Source: Bin55 sp965205545 (GTDB taxonomy: Bacteria; Pseudomonadota; Gammaproteobacteria; Pseudomonadales; Azotimanducaceae). Taken from it: a stretch of 64,000 bases of DNA. The DNA lies in assembly GCA_965205545.1 (NCBI GenBank), contig OZ242170.1, positions 868,001 to 932,000 of the forward strand. Direction: 5' to 3'. Under the pieces are notes generated by a model. The model did no database searches, was not told where the DNA came from, and was given only the letters and a program-made list of their open reading frames with translations. This document shows, in pieces, positions 18,732 through 27,229 of this stretch (the first letter of the stretch is position 1; every line of letters begins with the position of its first letter). The position numbers and the translations under genes were made by a program.

Positions 18732-19520
18732 CTACTGTAGGGTCTGAGTCGCAAAGTTCGTAAAGCCCTCTAGAACGTATACGAGACCAAGGGTCAGTAC
18801 CGCAGGCAAGAGAACGACAATCGCACTTGTTCTTGCATCCTTTGAGGTCCAGCTCTGAAATCCTTGAATCGCAACAAAAAAACTCCAGAAAAGGGGAATA
18901 TTCAAGAATAGTGCCCAGGCACCATCAATGCCAAACCAGCTCAGCGGTGCCAGTGCATTCGCCAAACCGGATCCCCCAAAGACGATTAGAACGCTATTGA
19001 CGATATAGCCAACTGCATAGGGGAGTCCTGCCCAGCAGGCGAACGCGAACCACTTGTCCCACCCGATTTCTACTTGGACAATCCTCGCCGCAATAAAGTA
19101 ATAGGTTCCTATCAGAAGCAGTACTAGTGCGATGCCGACGGCAGACATGAAGGGAGCCATTGCAGTCGCATTGTTTCGGACTCGAGCGATATCCTCCGCG
19201 GAAACACCCAACGATTCCACATCTATAGTCTCGCCCTTTAGGACCCGCAGGTTTAGTTCCTCCAGTTCCTTCATGTCTTTTGACTGTTCTTCCAACTTTT
19301 CGACATCCCCTTCGACGAGGGTAGAAAACACTTGGCCCAATTGATTTTCCGCTTTAACCTGCAGTGCGTAAACCGCTTCGTCCACGTTATAGGCCTCAAC
19401 GGCTGCCCAAATCCCGCCAACTAGCAAGATGCAAACCAAAGGCAACAGAATTGAAGGTTTTTCTCTAATCTCGTCGAATACTTCCCGCGGCGAAGTAAGG
19501 ACTCGAACCAGTCGCTCCAC
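18732..19520 (-). CDS. Yip1-family membrane protein (copy 1)
   Basis: A 262-residue integral membrane protein with about five hydrophobic segments. The N-terminal LVRVLTSPREVFDEIREKPS followed by a hydrophobic helix is the opening of Yip1/DUF1282 proteins, and the YYFIAARI and WFAFACWAGLPYAVG segments recur in the family. A charged loop rich in Glu and Lys sits between the first and second membrane segments. The bacterial role is poorly known. The start is a GTG at 19520. A paralogue lies 174 bases upstream on the same strand, so the pair probably arose by tandem duplication. Confidence 0.82.
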   Translation of the reverse strand: MERLVRVLTSPREVFDEIREKPSILLPLVCILLVGGIWAAVEAYNVDEAVYALQVKAENQLGQVFSTLVEGDVEKLEEQSKDMKELEELNLRVLKGETIDVESLGVSAEDIARVRNNATAMAPFMSAVGIALVLLLIGTYYFIAARIVQVEIGWDKWFAFACWAGLPYAVGYIVNSVLIVFGGSGLANALAPLSWFGIDGAWALFLNIPLFWSFFVAIQGFQSWTSKDARTSAIVVLLPAVLTLGLVYVLEGFTNFATQTLQ

Positions 19521-19694
19521 TCTATCTACTTCCAGCTACTGCAACAAAATGGATTGTATGCGACATAGATTCTCAAAAGACGGCCCCATGTCGCCGATCT
19601 ATTTGCATCGAATGCTGTTCGGAGAAGCCTAGAAACAGAGGGCAAGATTCGCCGCAGGACACTACAGAATTGGGTCGACTTGTCCTGAATGAGG

Positions 19695-20345
19695 TTAGGA
19701 TCCAACGGCCATTGTCGTCATGTAGAAACTTCCAATCAGAATGTACAAGACGTACGGCACCAGAACGATGATTGTGCTCGTACTCAGTCGCTGCGAACCC
19801 CAACAGCGCAATCCTTGAATGCTAATGAAGATGGTCCAAACGACTGCAACGTTTAGCAAAGCTGCCCAAGGTTGGTTTATTCCCAACCATGTAAGCGGTG
19901 CGAATCCGTTCTTGTACTCAACACCAAAGAAAGATACCAACGCAAATGTTGCAATGGACCAGAAAATGACAGGTATAGCAGACCAGCAGGTAAAGGCAAA
20001 CCATCGGGGCCAACTTGTCTCAAATTGGAAGGACTTTCCAGCAATCCAGTAGTAAGTGCCGAGTGTCAGCAAACCTACGACCATGCCAATCACAAAGAGA
20101 ACGGATCCGACAATTGCGTCCGTAGCTCTTGTAGTTCCTCTAGCAATCCCCTCCTGTTCCGTTTCGACTTGCAGCCGCTCCAGTTCGCTCACGTTGAAGT
20201 CGACACCTTCCACGTAAGCGATCAATGCCATGCATAGGGCACCGCAAGACAAGAGCAACGCAAGCGGGGTGGACGACGACGCGTTTTCCCGCAGCTCAGT
20301 AAAGACTTGATTGGGGAAGAACAGAATTCGCCAGATTCTTGTCAT
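19695..20345 (-). CDS. Yip1-family membrane protein (copy 2)
   Basis: A 216-residue paralogue of the following gene. It keeps the opening RILFFPNQVFTELRENASS, the segment TYYWIAGKSFQFETSWPRWFAFTCWSAIPV and the WLGINQPWAALLNV motif (compare WFGIDGAWALFLNI in copy 1). It has a shorter polar loop. About five transmembrane helices are expected, in the inner membrane. The ATG at 20345 lies 24 bases after the end of the monooxygenase gene, so the three genes may be co-transcribed. The function is unknown. Confidence 0.8.
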   Translation of the reverse strand: MTRIWRILFFPNQVFTELRENASSSTPLALLLSCGALCMALIAYVEGVDFNVSELERLQVETEQEGIARGTTRATDAIVGSVLFVIGMVVGLLTLGTYYWIAGKSFQFETSWPRWFAFTCWSAIPVIFWSIATFALVSFFGVEYKNGFAPLTWLGINQPWAALLNVAVVWTIFISIQGLRCWGSQRLSTSTIIVLVPYVLYILIGSFYMTTMAVGS

Positions 20346-20369
20346 GGGACTTTCGTGTTGTTCAATTGC

Positions 20370-21841
20370 TCAACCTGGGAGCACGCTACTGCGCCGCCAC
20401 AGAAACTCTTTTGTATCCAATCCTCGCATTGTCAGGTAGTAGCGAATCGTGGAATGCGGCCAAAGTGTGAAATTGTGATCGTTCGAGTCTGTATACCAAG
20501 CGCCACAACCTCCACCGTAAACAGTTTTCTCCAAATCGCTGGCGAGTTGAGAGTTGAACGCCTCGTTTGCATCCGCGCGAGGCTCCACCGTACACAAGCC
20601 AGCCCGTCGTAGCGTACGTAGCACTCGTATGATGAATCTGGCTTGTGACTCGATCATAAACAGAACAGAGTTGTGTCCAAGTCCGCTGTTTGGCCCCAGC
20701 AAAAAGAACAGATTTGGAAAACCTGGAACCATAACCGTTCGATGGGCACTTATCCGCTCTTGCCAGACTTCGTTCAGGTTGCTCCCGTTTCTGCCTGAGA
20801 TGTCAATGCTGCGATTCACAGCAAATGGCTGAAATCCGGTTGCTGCAACGATGACATCGAATTCGCGCATCGCTCCACCTTCAACTTGGATCCCTCTCTC
20901 GTAAATGTGGTCAATAGGTCGAGTTTCGACATCTACGTTAGGGCGAATCAACGTCGCGTAGTAGTCGTCACTCACCAAGACACGTTTGCATCCAATGGGA
21001 AAGCTCGGAGTAAGTTTCTGACGCAACTCGTCGTTTGCAACCGACTTTAGTAGATACTCACGCGCCGTTGATTCCAGCCATTGGTTGCGTCGGCTATCCC
21101 GTTTAATGAATCCGCCGCGAAACTCCAACAGCCAGAAGATGAACCATCGATAAAGCCGGCACAATGTAGGCCATCTTGCGAATTTCGCCTGAGCTTTCTT
21201 TGAAAATGCGAAATCTCCGCGCGGAACGACCCATGCTGGAGTTCTTTGGAACACAGTTAGTTGGCCAACTTGATCGGCGATCGCCGGAGCAATTTGCACG
21301 CCCGAGGCTCCGTACCTATAACCGCTACCCGTTTGCCTTTCACATCGAGGGCAGAGGGCCACTGAGCTGTATGGATAAATTCGCCGCCAAAGTCTGACAT
21401 GCCAGCAAAGTTGGGAATCGACGGGATGTGCAATCCACCAAGTGCGCTAACGACCACCTGCGTAACGTAGCGAATGCCATCCTCAAGGTCGACATGCCAT
21501 GCGTTCCCCACATAGCTCGCACGAACCACCGTGGAATTGCACTTTACATGACTGCCTAAGTCGTACCTCGAAACGAGATCCTCGATGTACTGCTGGATCT
21601 CTGAGCCAGGAGAATACATGCGTGTCCATTGGGGATTTAGCGCAAAAGAGAATGAATAGAGGTGTGAAGGCACATCGCACGCTACACCTGGATAGGTGTT
21701 CTCACGCCATGTCCCACCGACTTTCTCCGCCTTTTCTAGCAGGACAAAAGAACGGTAGCCCCTTTTCTTGAGCTGAATGGCCATGCAAACACCAGACATA
21801 CCAGCGCCAAGGATTGCAACCTGTACCTCGTGTGTACTCAT
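20370..21841 (-). pseudogene. Flavin-containing (Baeyer-Villiger) monooxygenase, frameshifted
   Basis: Two overlapping minus-strand frames together make one FAD- and NADPH-dependent monooxygenase of about 490 residues. The N-terminal piece (21257-21841) has the FAD motif LGAGMSG and the Baeyer-Villiger fingerprint FxGxxxHxxxWP, seen as FGGEFIHTAQWP. The C-terminal piece (20370-21362) continues from the second Rossmann motif (GASGVQIAPAIADQ). The frame changes inside the NADPH-binding GTGASG motif near 21310: the sequence has ACGGAGCC where ACGGGAGCC would keep the frame. One missing G in a GGG run therefore accounts for the break. It may be a real pseudogene or a homopolymer sequencing error. 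Such enzymes insert oxygen next to ketones or oxidise N and S atoms. Confidence 0.88.
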
Positions 21842-21994
21842 TGAAGGTTTGCTGCCAGAAGGATCCGGCTCGTCCGAGAATTAGCACCGGACACTCGGTG
21901 CCTCCGTCGGTGAACTGCATTCGAAAGAGCGTTGAATCTATCATTTGAAGCTGATTCAATACTGCACAGCAAACCAGGTCCCGCAACAAAAGCC

Positions 21995-22405
21995 ATGTCC
22001 AATACGTCCATTACCAGTTTAGTTCCCATGATGATCTGCCACGACGTGCAGGAAGCCATTCGCTTCTATTGTGATGTCTTGGAATTCCAAGTGCAAGGCC
22101 GAATGGACGACGTGGGTAGATCGGGTTGGGCATCGCTGAAACGTGGCGAAGTCGAGTTGATGCTGGCGAGTCCAAGCTACCTACCTGCTCCACGACCAAC
22201 CGATGGACGTTTATCAGAAGTGCTCTTCTATTTCTATACGGATGACGTGATGAGTCTTAGAGCCCGCATTGTTAGTAAAGGCTATCCAGTCAGTGACTTT
22301 GCCGTGAGGTTCTATCAAATGAAAGAGATAGAAATGACCGACCCGGAAGGTCACATACTAATTTTTGGTCAAGACACAGATGAACCGCCCACACCCGAGA
22401 CCTGA
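21995..22405 (+). CDS. Glyoxalase/VOC-fold protein (copy 1)
   Basis: A 136-residue protein of the vicinal oxygen chelate fold (glyoxalase I, bleomycin resistance, extradiol dioxygenase). It opens with ITSLVPMMICHDVQEAIRFYCDVL, has GWASLKRGEVELML in the middle and ends FYQMKEIEMTDPEGHILIFGQ. The ATG at 21995 is preferred because the 21 codons upstream in frame do not match the fold. It is divergent from the monooxygenase. A relative lies at 36229-36630. The substrate is unknown. Confidence 0.82.
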   Translation: MSNTSITSLVPMMICHDVQEAIRFYCDVLEFQVQGRMDDVGRSGWASLKRGEVELMLASPSYLPAPRPTDGRLSEVLFYFYTDDVMSLRARIVSKGYPVSDFAVRFYQMKEIEMTDPEGHILIFGQDTDEPPTPET

Positions 22406-22452
22406 ATTGGCAAGCTAAAGCCAACTTGTAACACTACCGCTGAAAGCTTTAT

Positions 22453-22485
22453 GGGCTAATTCAAAATTACATTTTGAATTAGCCC
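22453..22485. repeat. Perfect 15-bp palindrome upstream of AAA_14 gene 1
   Basis: The arms gggctaattcaaaat and attttgaattagccc are perfect inverted repeats with a 3-base spacer (tac), ending 23 bases before the ATG at 22509. It may be an operator, a transcription terminator for the upstream VOC gene (no T-run follows), or an end of a mobile segment. A palindrome of different sequence but the same AT-rich character stands before the second AAA_14 gene. Confidence 0.85.
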
Positions 22486-22508
22486 AAGTCTCTTGTAGTA
22501 ATTGACAC

Positions 22509-23658
22509 ATGATCCGACGAGATTTGGCTCCAATACTGCAAAACTCTGCGAGAAAGTGGCCATCCGTGACGCTGACCGGCTCCCGACAGAGTGGAAAAAC
22601 GACACTATGTCGCGCCCTGTTCCCCAGTCATGCTTACCATCATTTGAGGCACCTGACGTCCGTGAATTTGCAGAAGAAGATCCCCGTGCCTTCTTGGCAC
22701 AATTCGACAGTGGAGCGATACTTGATGAAGTACAAAGAGCCCCTGAACTGCTATCGTACCTTCAAGAGCTTATTGACAACGATCCATCGCCTGGACGATG
22801 GATACTGACAGGTTCTCAGAATTTAGCACTCCTGCATTCCATTAGTCAATCGCTGGCTGGACGAACGGCCGTACACAACCTACATACCCTGACCCGAGGG
22901 GAGACAATTCGATTTTCCGAATATCCCACGACTCTTGATGAAGCACTTGTGGCAGGTTCCTACCCGCGGATATTCAACCAAAGGCTAAATCCAGCGGATT
23001 GGTTCAGCTCCTACGTGGCAACCTACATGGAGCGAGACGTACGATCAACCGCGCAAGTGATTGACCTCTCCACATTTCAGAGGTTTGCCAGCCTGTGTGC
23101 TGGTCGTACGGCACAATTACTGAACTTCTCTTCCTTGGCAAGCGACTGCGGAGTGTCCCAACCTACCGCAAAAGCATGGCTTGGCATATTGGAACCTCAC
23201 TTTCTTGTTTTTCGGCTTCCTGCGTTTTATGCAAATCTACGAAAACGCCTAGTGAAAATGCCTAAGTTGCACTTCTACGGCACAGGTTTGGTCTGTTGGC
23301 TGCTAGGAATACGTACTGCAGATCACCTTCGTACACATCCACTTCGCGGTGCAATCTTCGAGTCGTGGATGGTGTCTGAGATTGCAAAACATAGAACGAA
23401 TGCAGGCTCCTAGATGCAAAGTCTTCTAGCACACCGTCAACAAGCCTGCTTGGTGGTACAAAGCGAGTTAAGAAGCAGTTGACTCAGTCTGGAAAGCAAT
23501 TCCCAATTTCCGTGGTGTATGGGGGAAATAAGCTGCAGTCTCGTGGATTAGACAGCTTGGTCCCCTGGGAAAAACTTCATGAATACGACTGGACAATCGC
23601 TTCGGTCGAACTTGAAGCAATTACTGTACAACACGACAAACGTAAGTCGTCTTCGTGA
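22509..23658 (+). pseudogene. AAA_14/DUF4143 ATPase, frameshifted and internally deleted
   Basis: Remains of an ATPase of the AAA_14 plus DUF4143 family. The first frame from the ATG at 22509 carries Walker A as TGSRQSGKTT. Near 22646 the reading frame must shift by one (TTGAGG where TTGGAGG would continue into EAPDVREFAEEDP); the rest then runs to a stop at 23413 with Walker B AILDEVQRAP, the sensor ILTGSQN, and a winged-helix region (SQPTAKAWLGILEPHFLV). The frame stops after SEIAKHRTNAGS. A typical C-terminal end (ISVVYGGNKLQSRG, then LVPWEKL) is found in another frame from about 23461 to 23658. The segment that should carry the PD-(D/E)xK-like D...ExK residues is missing between them. The function of the family is unknown. 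Confidence 0.82.
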
Positions 23659-23861
23659 TGGACTTCGGTACTTGAGCCACTTCTCGTAAGTGGACTCCGT
23701 GACTCCTACTAGTACGTGGCAGAGCGGCAAACGGCAATTTCTTGAGAATTGCTGTTCAAGTGAACGATAGTCGATACCAATCGACCCATGTTGTCGTATT
23801 TCCAAGAGCCCAAAATTAGAAGGCTTCCGTTGAAAACGCCAACTACTGGCAACTCGTACTG

Positions 23862-24119
23862 TCACCCAAGTGGGGAGGTCCACGGATTTGTGGTGTCTAC
23901 TCCCGCGTTGCGGAATTCAGCGGTGTTTCGTGTCAGTATGTTAAGCCCTCTGGTGAACGCAGCTGCAGCAAGCATTGCGACTGGCAGATGGTCATCAAGT
24001 GCTTCGCTTCGTCGCCGTTTACTTTCCATTATCAACGGGCATGACTGGGCATTGGGACTCGGGCGCATCATTTCAAACACAACATTGGTGTCAAACAGCC
24101 ATTTAATAGGTGATGTCAA
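23862..24119 (-). pseudogene. VapC/FitB-type PIN toxin with internal deletion
   Basis: The 85-residue product starts like a PIN-domain RNase toxin (WLFDTNVVFEMMRPSPNA, including the first catalytic Asp) and ends like one (GLNILTRNTAEFRNAGVDTTNPW). A full VapC is about 130-140 residues. The middle, which normally carries the ELxxG glutamate and following helices, is missing, with NAQ joining directly to a late helix. The join keeps the reading frame. The start overlaps the antitoxin stop by four bases (ATGA), the usual arrangement. RNase activity is unlikely. Confidence 0.72.
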
Positions 24120-24403
24120 GTCTCACCTTCGCCGGAATAGGACATTGGCCTATAGCCGTAGCGCGCTGACGGTAAACACTCAATCCCGTGTTCCTTCCCG
24201 AAATATAGAGCAAACGCCTCCGACGGTTTCGGATGGGACTCGGTTTTTCTTCGTTTTTCATGTATTAGACGACGAACGAGCTCTTCCATAGACACGCCGA
24301 GCTGCTGGGAGTGGCGCCGGAGCCAGGTCTTATCCGCGGGATCGATGTCACGTACCGTTATGCTAGTGTTCAAGTAGGCTGCTCCTGAGAGATGTTTGGC
24401 CAA
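24116..24403 (-). CDS. VapB/FitA-type ribbon-helix-helix antitoxin
   Basis: A 95-residue protein with an N-terminal ribbon-helix-helix segment (SITVRDIDPADKTWLRRHS, then QLGVSMEELVRRLIHEKRR), typical of FitA/VapB antitoxins that bind DNA and the cognate PIN toxin. The C-terminal part would wrap the toxin. The ATG is at 24403. The gene overlaps the downstream toxin by four bases. An inverted repeat at 24425-24449, just upstream, is a candidate operator for autoregulation. Since the toxin is deleted, this may be a relic or a free-standing regulator. Confidence 0.75.
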   Translation of the reverse strand: MAKHLSGAAYLNTSITVRDIDPADKTWLRRHSQQLGVSMEELVRRLIHEKRRKTESHPKPSEAFALYFGKEHGIECLPSARYGYRPMSYSGEGET

Positions 24404-24424
24404 GCGAGGCTTGTCAAGTAATGC

Positions 24425-24449
24425 TAAATGCTTTCAAGTTTTGCATTTA
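24425..24449. promoter_or_regulatory. Candidate antitoxin operator (inverted repeat)
   Basis: The arms taaatgc and gcattta are separated by 11 bases and lie 22-46 bases upstream of the antitoxin ATG. Ribbon-helix-helix antitoxins usually bind such repeats in their own promoter. The assignment rests on position and symmetry only. Confidence 0.42.
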
Positions 24450-24600
24450 CTTTTAACTACCAAATCCACACTGGTAGTGTAGGAAACACGAATACTGGGC
24501 TGTTTTGCTTTTCGGAATACGACGATTTAAGTGTTAGTCTCGCACTTAGGAGCATGCACTTTGAGCAACAGATCAAGTATCTGCGATTGCGCTTGTGTTT

Positions 24601-25788
24601 CTATCCCGCGTTCAGCCCATAGAGCTGTTCGACATTGGTACGTGTGATCTTCACGCGTTCTGCGTCAGCCACACCTTCAAACATCTCATCAATCACATTC
24701 AAGGAGCATGGCCACGTGGAGTCAACGTGAGGATAATCCGATCCCCACATCAAGTTGTCCACTCCAATCAATGATCTAGTCAAAATAGCTGGACGGTCGT
24801 CCTCTATAGTTGCATAGAACTGCCTTGCCCAGACATCATGGGGACGTTCACCAGAGTACTCGCTCGTGCCCTTGAATCGAGATTCGCGCTGGATGCCCTG
24901 ATCAACGCGATCCAGCCAATGGGCAATCCAACCTCCATTAAACTCGGCTACAACGAATTTCAAGCTTGGGTGTCGTGTTGCCGGACCTCGACAAATGAGA
25001 TCAACCAGGGTGCGTTGAATCGTAGTCTGGGACGATGCATAGTCTTGAATTGGATCGCGAAGCGCACGATTCTGTCTGAATTCTCTCGGCGTATATGCAT
25101 TTGTGCCCACATGCATGGACAACGGGAAATTCGCCTCCTCCGCACGCGCCCAGATAGGCTCATAGCAATCGTCGGAATACGGTCGCTCAGGTGGTGCCGT
25201 ACATGGAATACATCCGCCCTTGTACCCCATTCCGATTACTCGGTCTAACTCCTTGGTTGCCGCTTCGGGATCTTGGATGGGTATTGCGGCCAATCCAAAC
25301 AAGCGTCCGTTTCCTGAACTCGAATAGTCATGCAGCCAATCGTTGTAGTTCTTTTGGCAGGCGACTAACAGAGTTGGGTTCTCGAAACTAAACAAACCGA
25401 AGAATCCTGGGTAGAGGAACTCGGCTTTGATTCCGTCTTCTTCCTGATCCAAGTATCGCTTTGAACCGTCGCGGATGCCTTCGCGAATTCCGTCGTAGCC
25501 TTGGGCCATGATTTTCACGACATCAGGAGCAGCCATGTCGTCGACGTTGGGTTTGCGTCCGTGTCGCCGCTCGATAGTGGTGTCTTCGCCGTCTCTCCGC
25601 CTGAGGCCGGCTATGCCAATCCGGCGGCGAATACCTGCAGCCCCTTTCGAGGGAATGACAATGGCATCTCTATTTGTGCCAGCGTGCATGATTCGAGGAG
25701 CATCGTCCCCAAAGCGATCAGCTAGCCCAACAAACACATCCTCGGCCTCGACTACGTGAGAGTCTGCTGAAATCGGTTGCGTATTCAT
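24601..25788 (-). CDS. Amidohydro_2 family metal-dependent hydrolase (copy 2)
   Basis: A 395-residue TIM-barrel enzyme starting MNTQPISADSHVVEAED at the ATG at 25788. As in copy 1 the first motif is DSH, not HxH. A barrel histidine lies in FPLSMHVGTNA and the C-terminal hallmark reads MWGSDYPHVDSTWPCS. A basic insert rich in Arg (about residues 50-80) follows the first strand. It is most likely a cytoplasmic hydrolase or decarboxylase of an organic acid or ring-cleavage product. It is alone on its strand between the toxin-antitoxin remnant and a divergent secreted protein gene. Confidence 0.83.
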   Translation of the reverse strand: MNTQPISADSHVVEAEDVFVGLADRFGDDAPRIMHAGTNRDAIVIPSKGAAGIRRRIGIAGLRRRDGEDTTIERRHGRKPNVDDMAAPDVVKIMAQGYDGIREGIRDGSKRYLDQEEDGIKAEFLYPGFFGLFSFENPTLLVACQKNYNDWLHDYSSSGNGRLFGLAAIPIQDPEAATKELDRVIGMGYKGGCIPCTAPPERPYSDDCYEPIWARAEEANFPLSMHVGTNAYTPREFRQNRALRDPIQDYASSQTTIQRTLVDLICRGPATRHPSLKFVVAEFNGGWIAHWLDRVDQGIQRESRFKGTSEYSGERPHDVWARQFYATIEDDRPAILTRSLIGVDNLMWGSDYPHVDSTWPCSLNVIDEMFEGVADAERVKITRTNVEQLYGLNAG

Positions 25789-26136
25789 GACATTTTGCTA
25801 ACAACTACCGGTTGAATGACATTTTATAGCTAGATCGAGAACCCAATCATGAATCTACAATTGCTGAGGCCAGGAGGCACTTGAGCAAGTCAAGATAGTC
25901 GTGAAATTAGCGTGAGCGTGTCGCCAAGGTTCCCAATTGGTCATACCTGCCAAAGCAGGCGCAATGGCACGAATCTTGCATGCAAATGTGGCATGAGCGC
26001 GCAGTTCCGTGGTCATTCAGTTTCGCTGGATTGATTGTGGAATCTGTTGGCGATTAGGAATTGAAATAACGGTTTTCGCATAGAACGCCGAGAGTTGAAG
26101 ATACTAGGACTTACATCAGGCTAGGAGCAATTCAGC
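25789..26136. other. Divergent intergenic region
   Basis: No gene is visible. The region must carry promoters for the divergent genes at 25788 and 26137. A good ribosome-binding sequence (AGGAG) sits about 10 bases before the ATG at 26137. Small palindromes such as ttgcatgcaa are present and not diagnostic. Confidence 0.55.
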
Positions 26137-27030
26137 ATGGAATCAACAGTCAATACAGTACCAAAAGAGCCAATCTTCGGAAGATTGGCCGTAATTTCTT
26201 GCTTTCTTACTTTAGCTGTCACTCTCGCTAATGCCGAGCAAGAGACCGAAGAGACTTCCGTTGAAGAGGAACCCTACTTCACTCGCTTGGACACAATGGA
26301 AGCCATCAACGGTTATCGAGAGGATCGCTACAAGAAAATATCCGAGGGTCTTGCATCGTCCTCGCTTTCGGAAGAGCATCAAGAATTGCTCGCTACGGCG
26401 ATGTCCAAAATGTATCTTGGCGTACCGGTGAGTTCTTTCACTCAATCGGAACGCGAGGAAAGCTCAGATGAAGAGCCTTCGGAAACCAACTCCAGTTGGT
26501 CTGTAACCGACGACGGCCAAATTAAGCATGCAACTGAATCAATCACATGGGGCTTGAATTCTGCGAGCCCGTTCGTTTACTTGCCTCCCCTCCCATTTAA
26601 TGCTAGCACCGGCAGGGTTCTAGAAGAATCAGACTCCGAAGCAAAGTTTGTCTTCGATGTAGACATGACAATGTTTGCTGAAACAGACAATGAATTTCCA
26701 GACATGGCGAAAAACATGAAGTGGATCGCCGAAGTTACAGTGGGCACGCGGGAGCAGTCACCCACTAGCTTCGTAATGAGACTCGAAAAGCCCTTGCGCA
26801 AGCGTTTCCTGTTCAAGCTCTCAAAGTTCCAGATGGAATTTCACTATTCCTACGTCGACAGTTGCAGTGGATTCGCCGTTAGCAGAATGGCCATGCAGGT
26901 GGATGGATCTGTGATATTGGCTGGAAAGATCTACGAATTGGCCGAATCGACGTTTACTGATATTGAATGCGCACAACCTTTGCGCTACTTGCTACCCAAC
27001 GAAGACGAATCCGAATTCCTCCAGTTCTAG
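26137..27030 (+). CDS. Exported protein of unknown function
   Basis: A 297-residue protein I do not recognise. The N-terminus has a hydrophobic stretch (GRLAVISCFLTLAVTLANA) that looks like a signal peptide with cleavage after ANA. An acidic segment (EQETEETSVEEEP) follows. The middle has a Glu/Ser-rich linker and the C-terminal two-thirds are probably beta-rich, with Cys residues in YVDSCSGF and DIECAQPL that could form a disulfide in the periplasm. The ATG has an AGGAG sequence at a good distance. It stands alone, divergent from copy 2 of Amidohydro_2 and convergent with the molybdopterin gene. Confidence 0.75.
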   Translation: MESTVNTVPKEPIFGRLAVISCFLTLAVTLANAEQETEETSVEEEPYFTRLDTMEAINGYREDRYKKISEGLASSSLSEEHQELLATAMSKMYLGVPVSSFTQSEREESSDEEPSETNSSWSVTDDGQIKHATESITWGLNSASPFVYLPPLPFNASTGRVLEESDSEAKFVFDVDMTMFAETDNEFPDMAKNMKWIAEVTVGTREQSPTSFVMRLEKPLRKRFLFKLSKFQMEFHYSYVDSCSGFAVSRMAMQVDGSVILAGKIYELAESTFTDIECAQPLRYLLPNEDESEFLQF

Positions 27031-27229
27031 CGTGAACTTGCCAGCACGGCATTGGGCGGTAACAAGAAATCCACATTAGCTCGCGCGGCAATCTGTTGTT
27101 GAACTAGTCCAATAACGATTAGGTCATTGAAAGTCAGCCGCAAATAATTCAGTAGGACTATGGCGGAAAACGCGACTCAAGCACTGGCTTCGCTCCGCAG
27201 ATTGCCAGAACTTGAGCCGCAAGACTTTG

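Noticed and set aside
22502..22640. Open frame start MTHDPTRFG for the first AAA_14 gene
   Set aside because: The stretch is the Walker A region read in the wrong frame; the ATG at 22509 gives the conserved P-loop.
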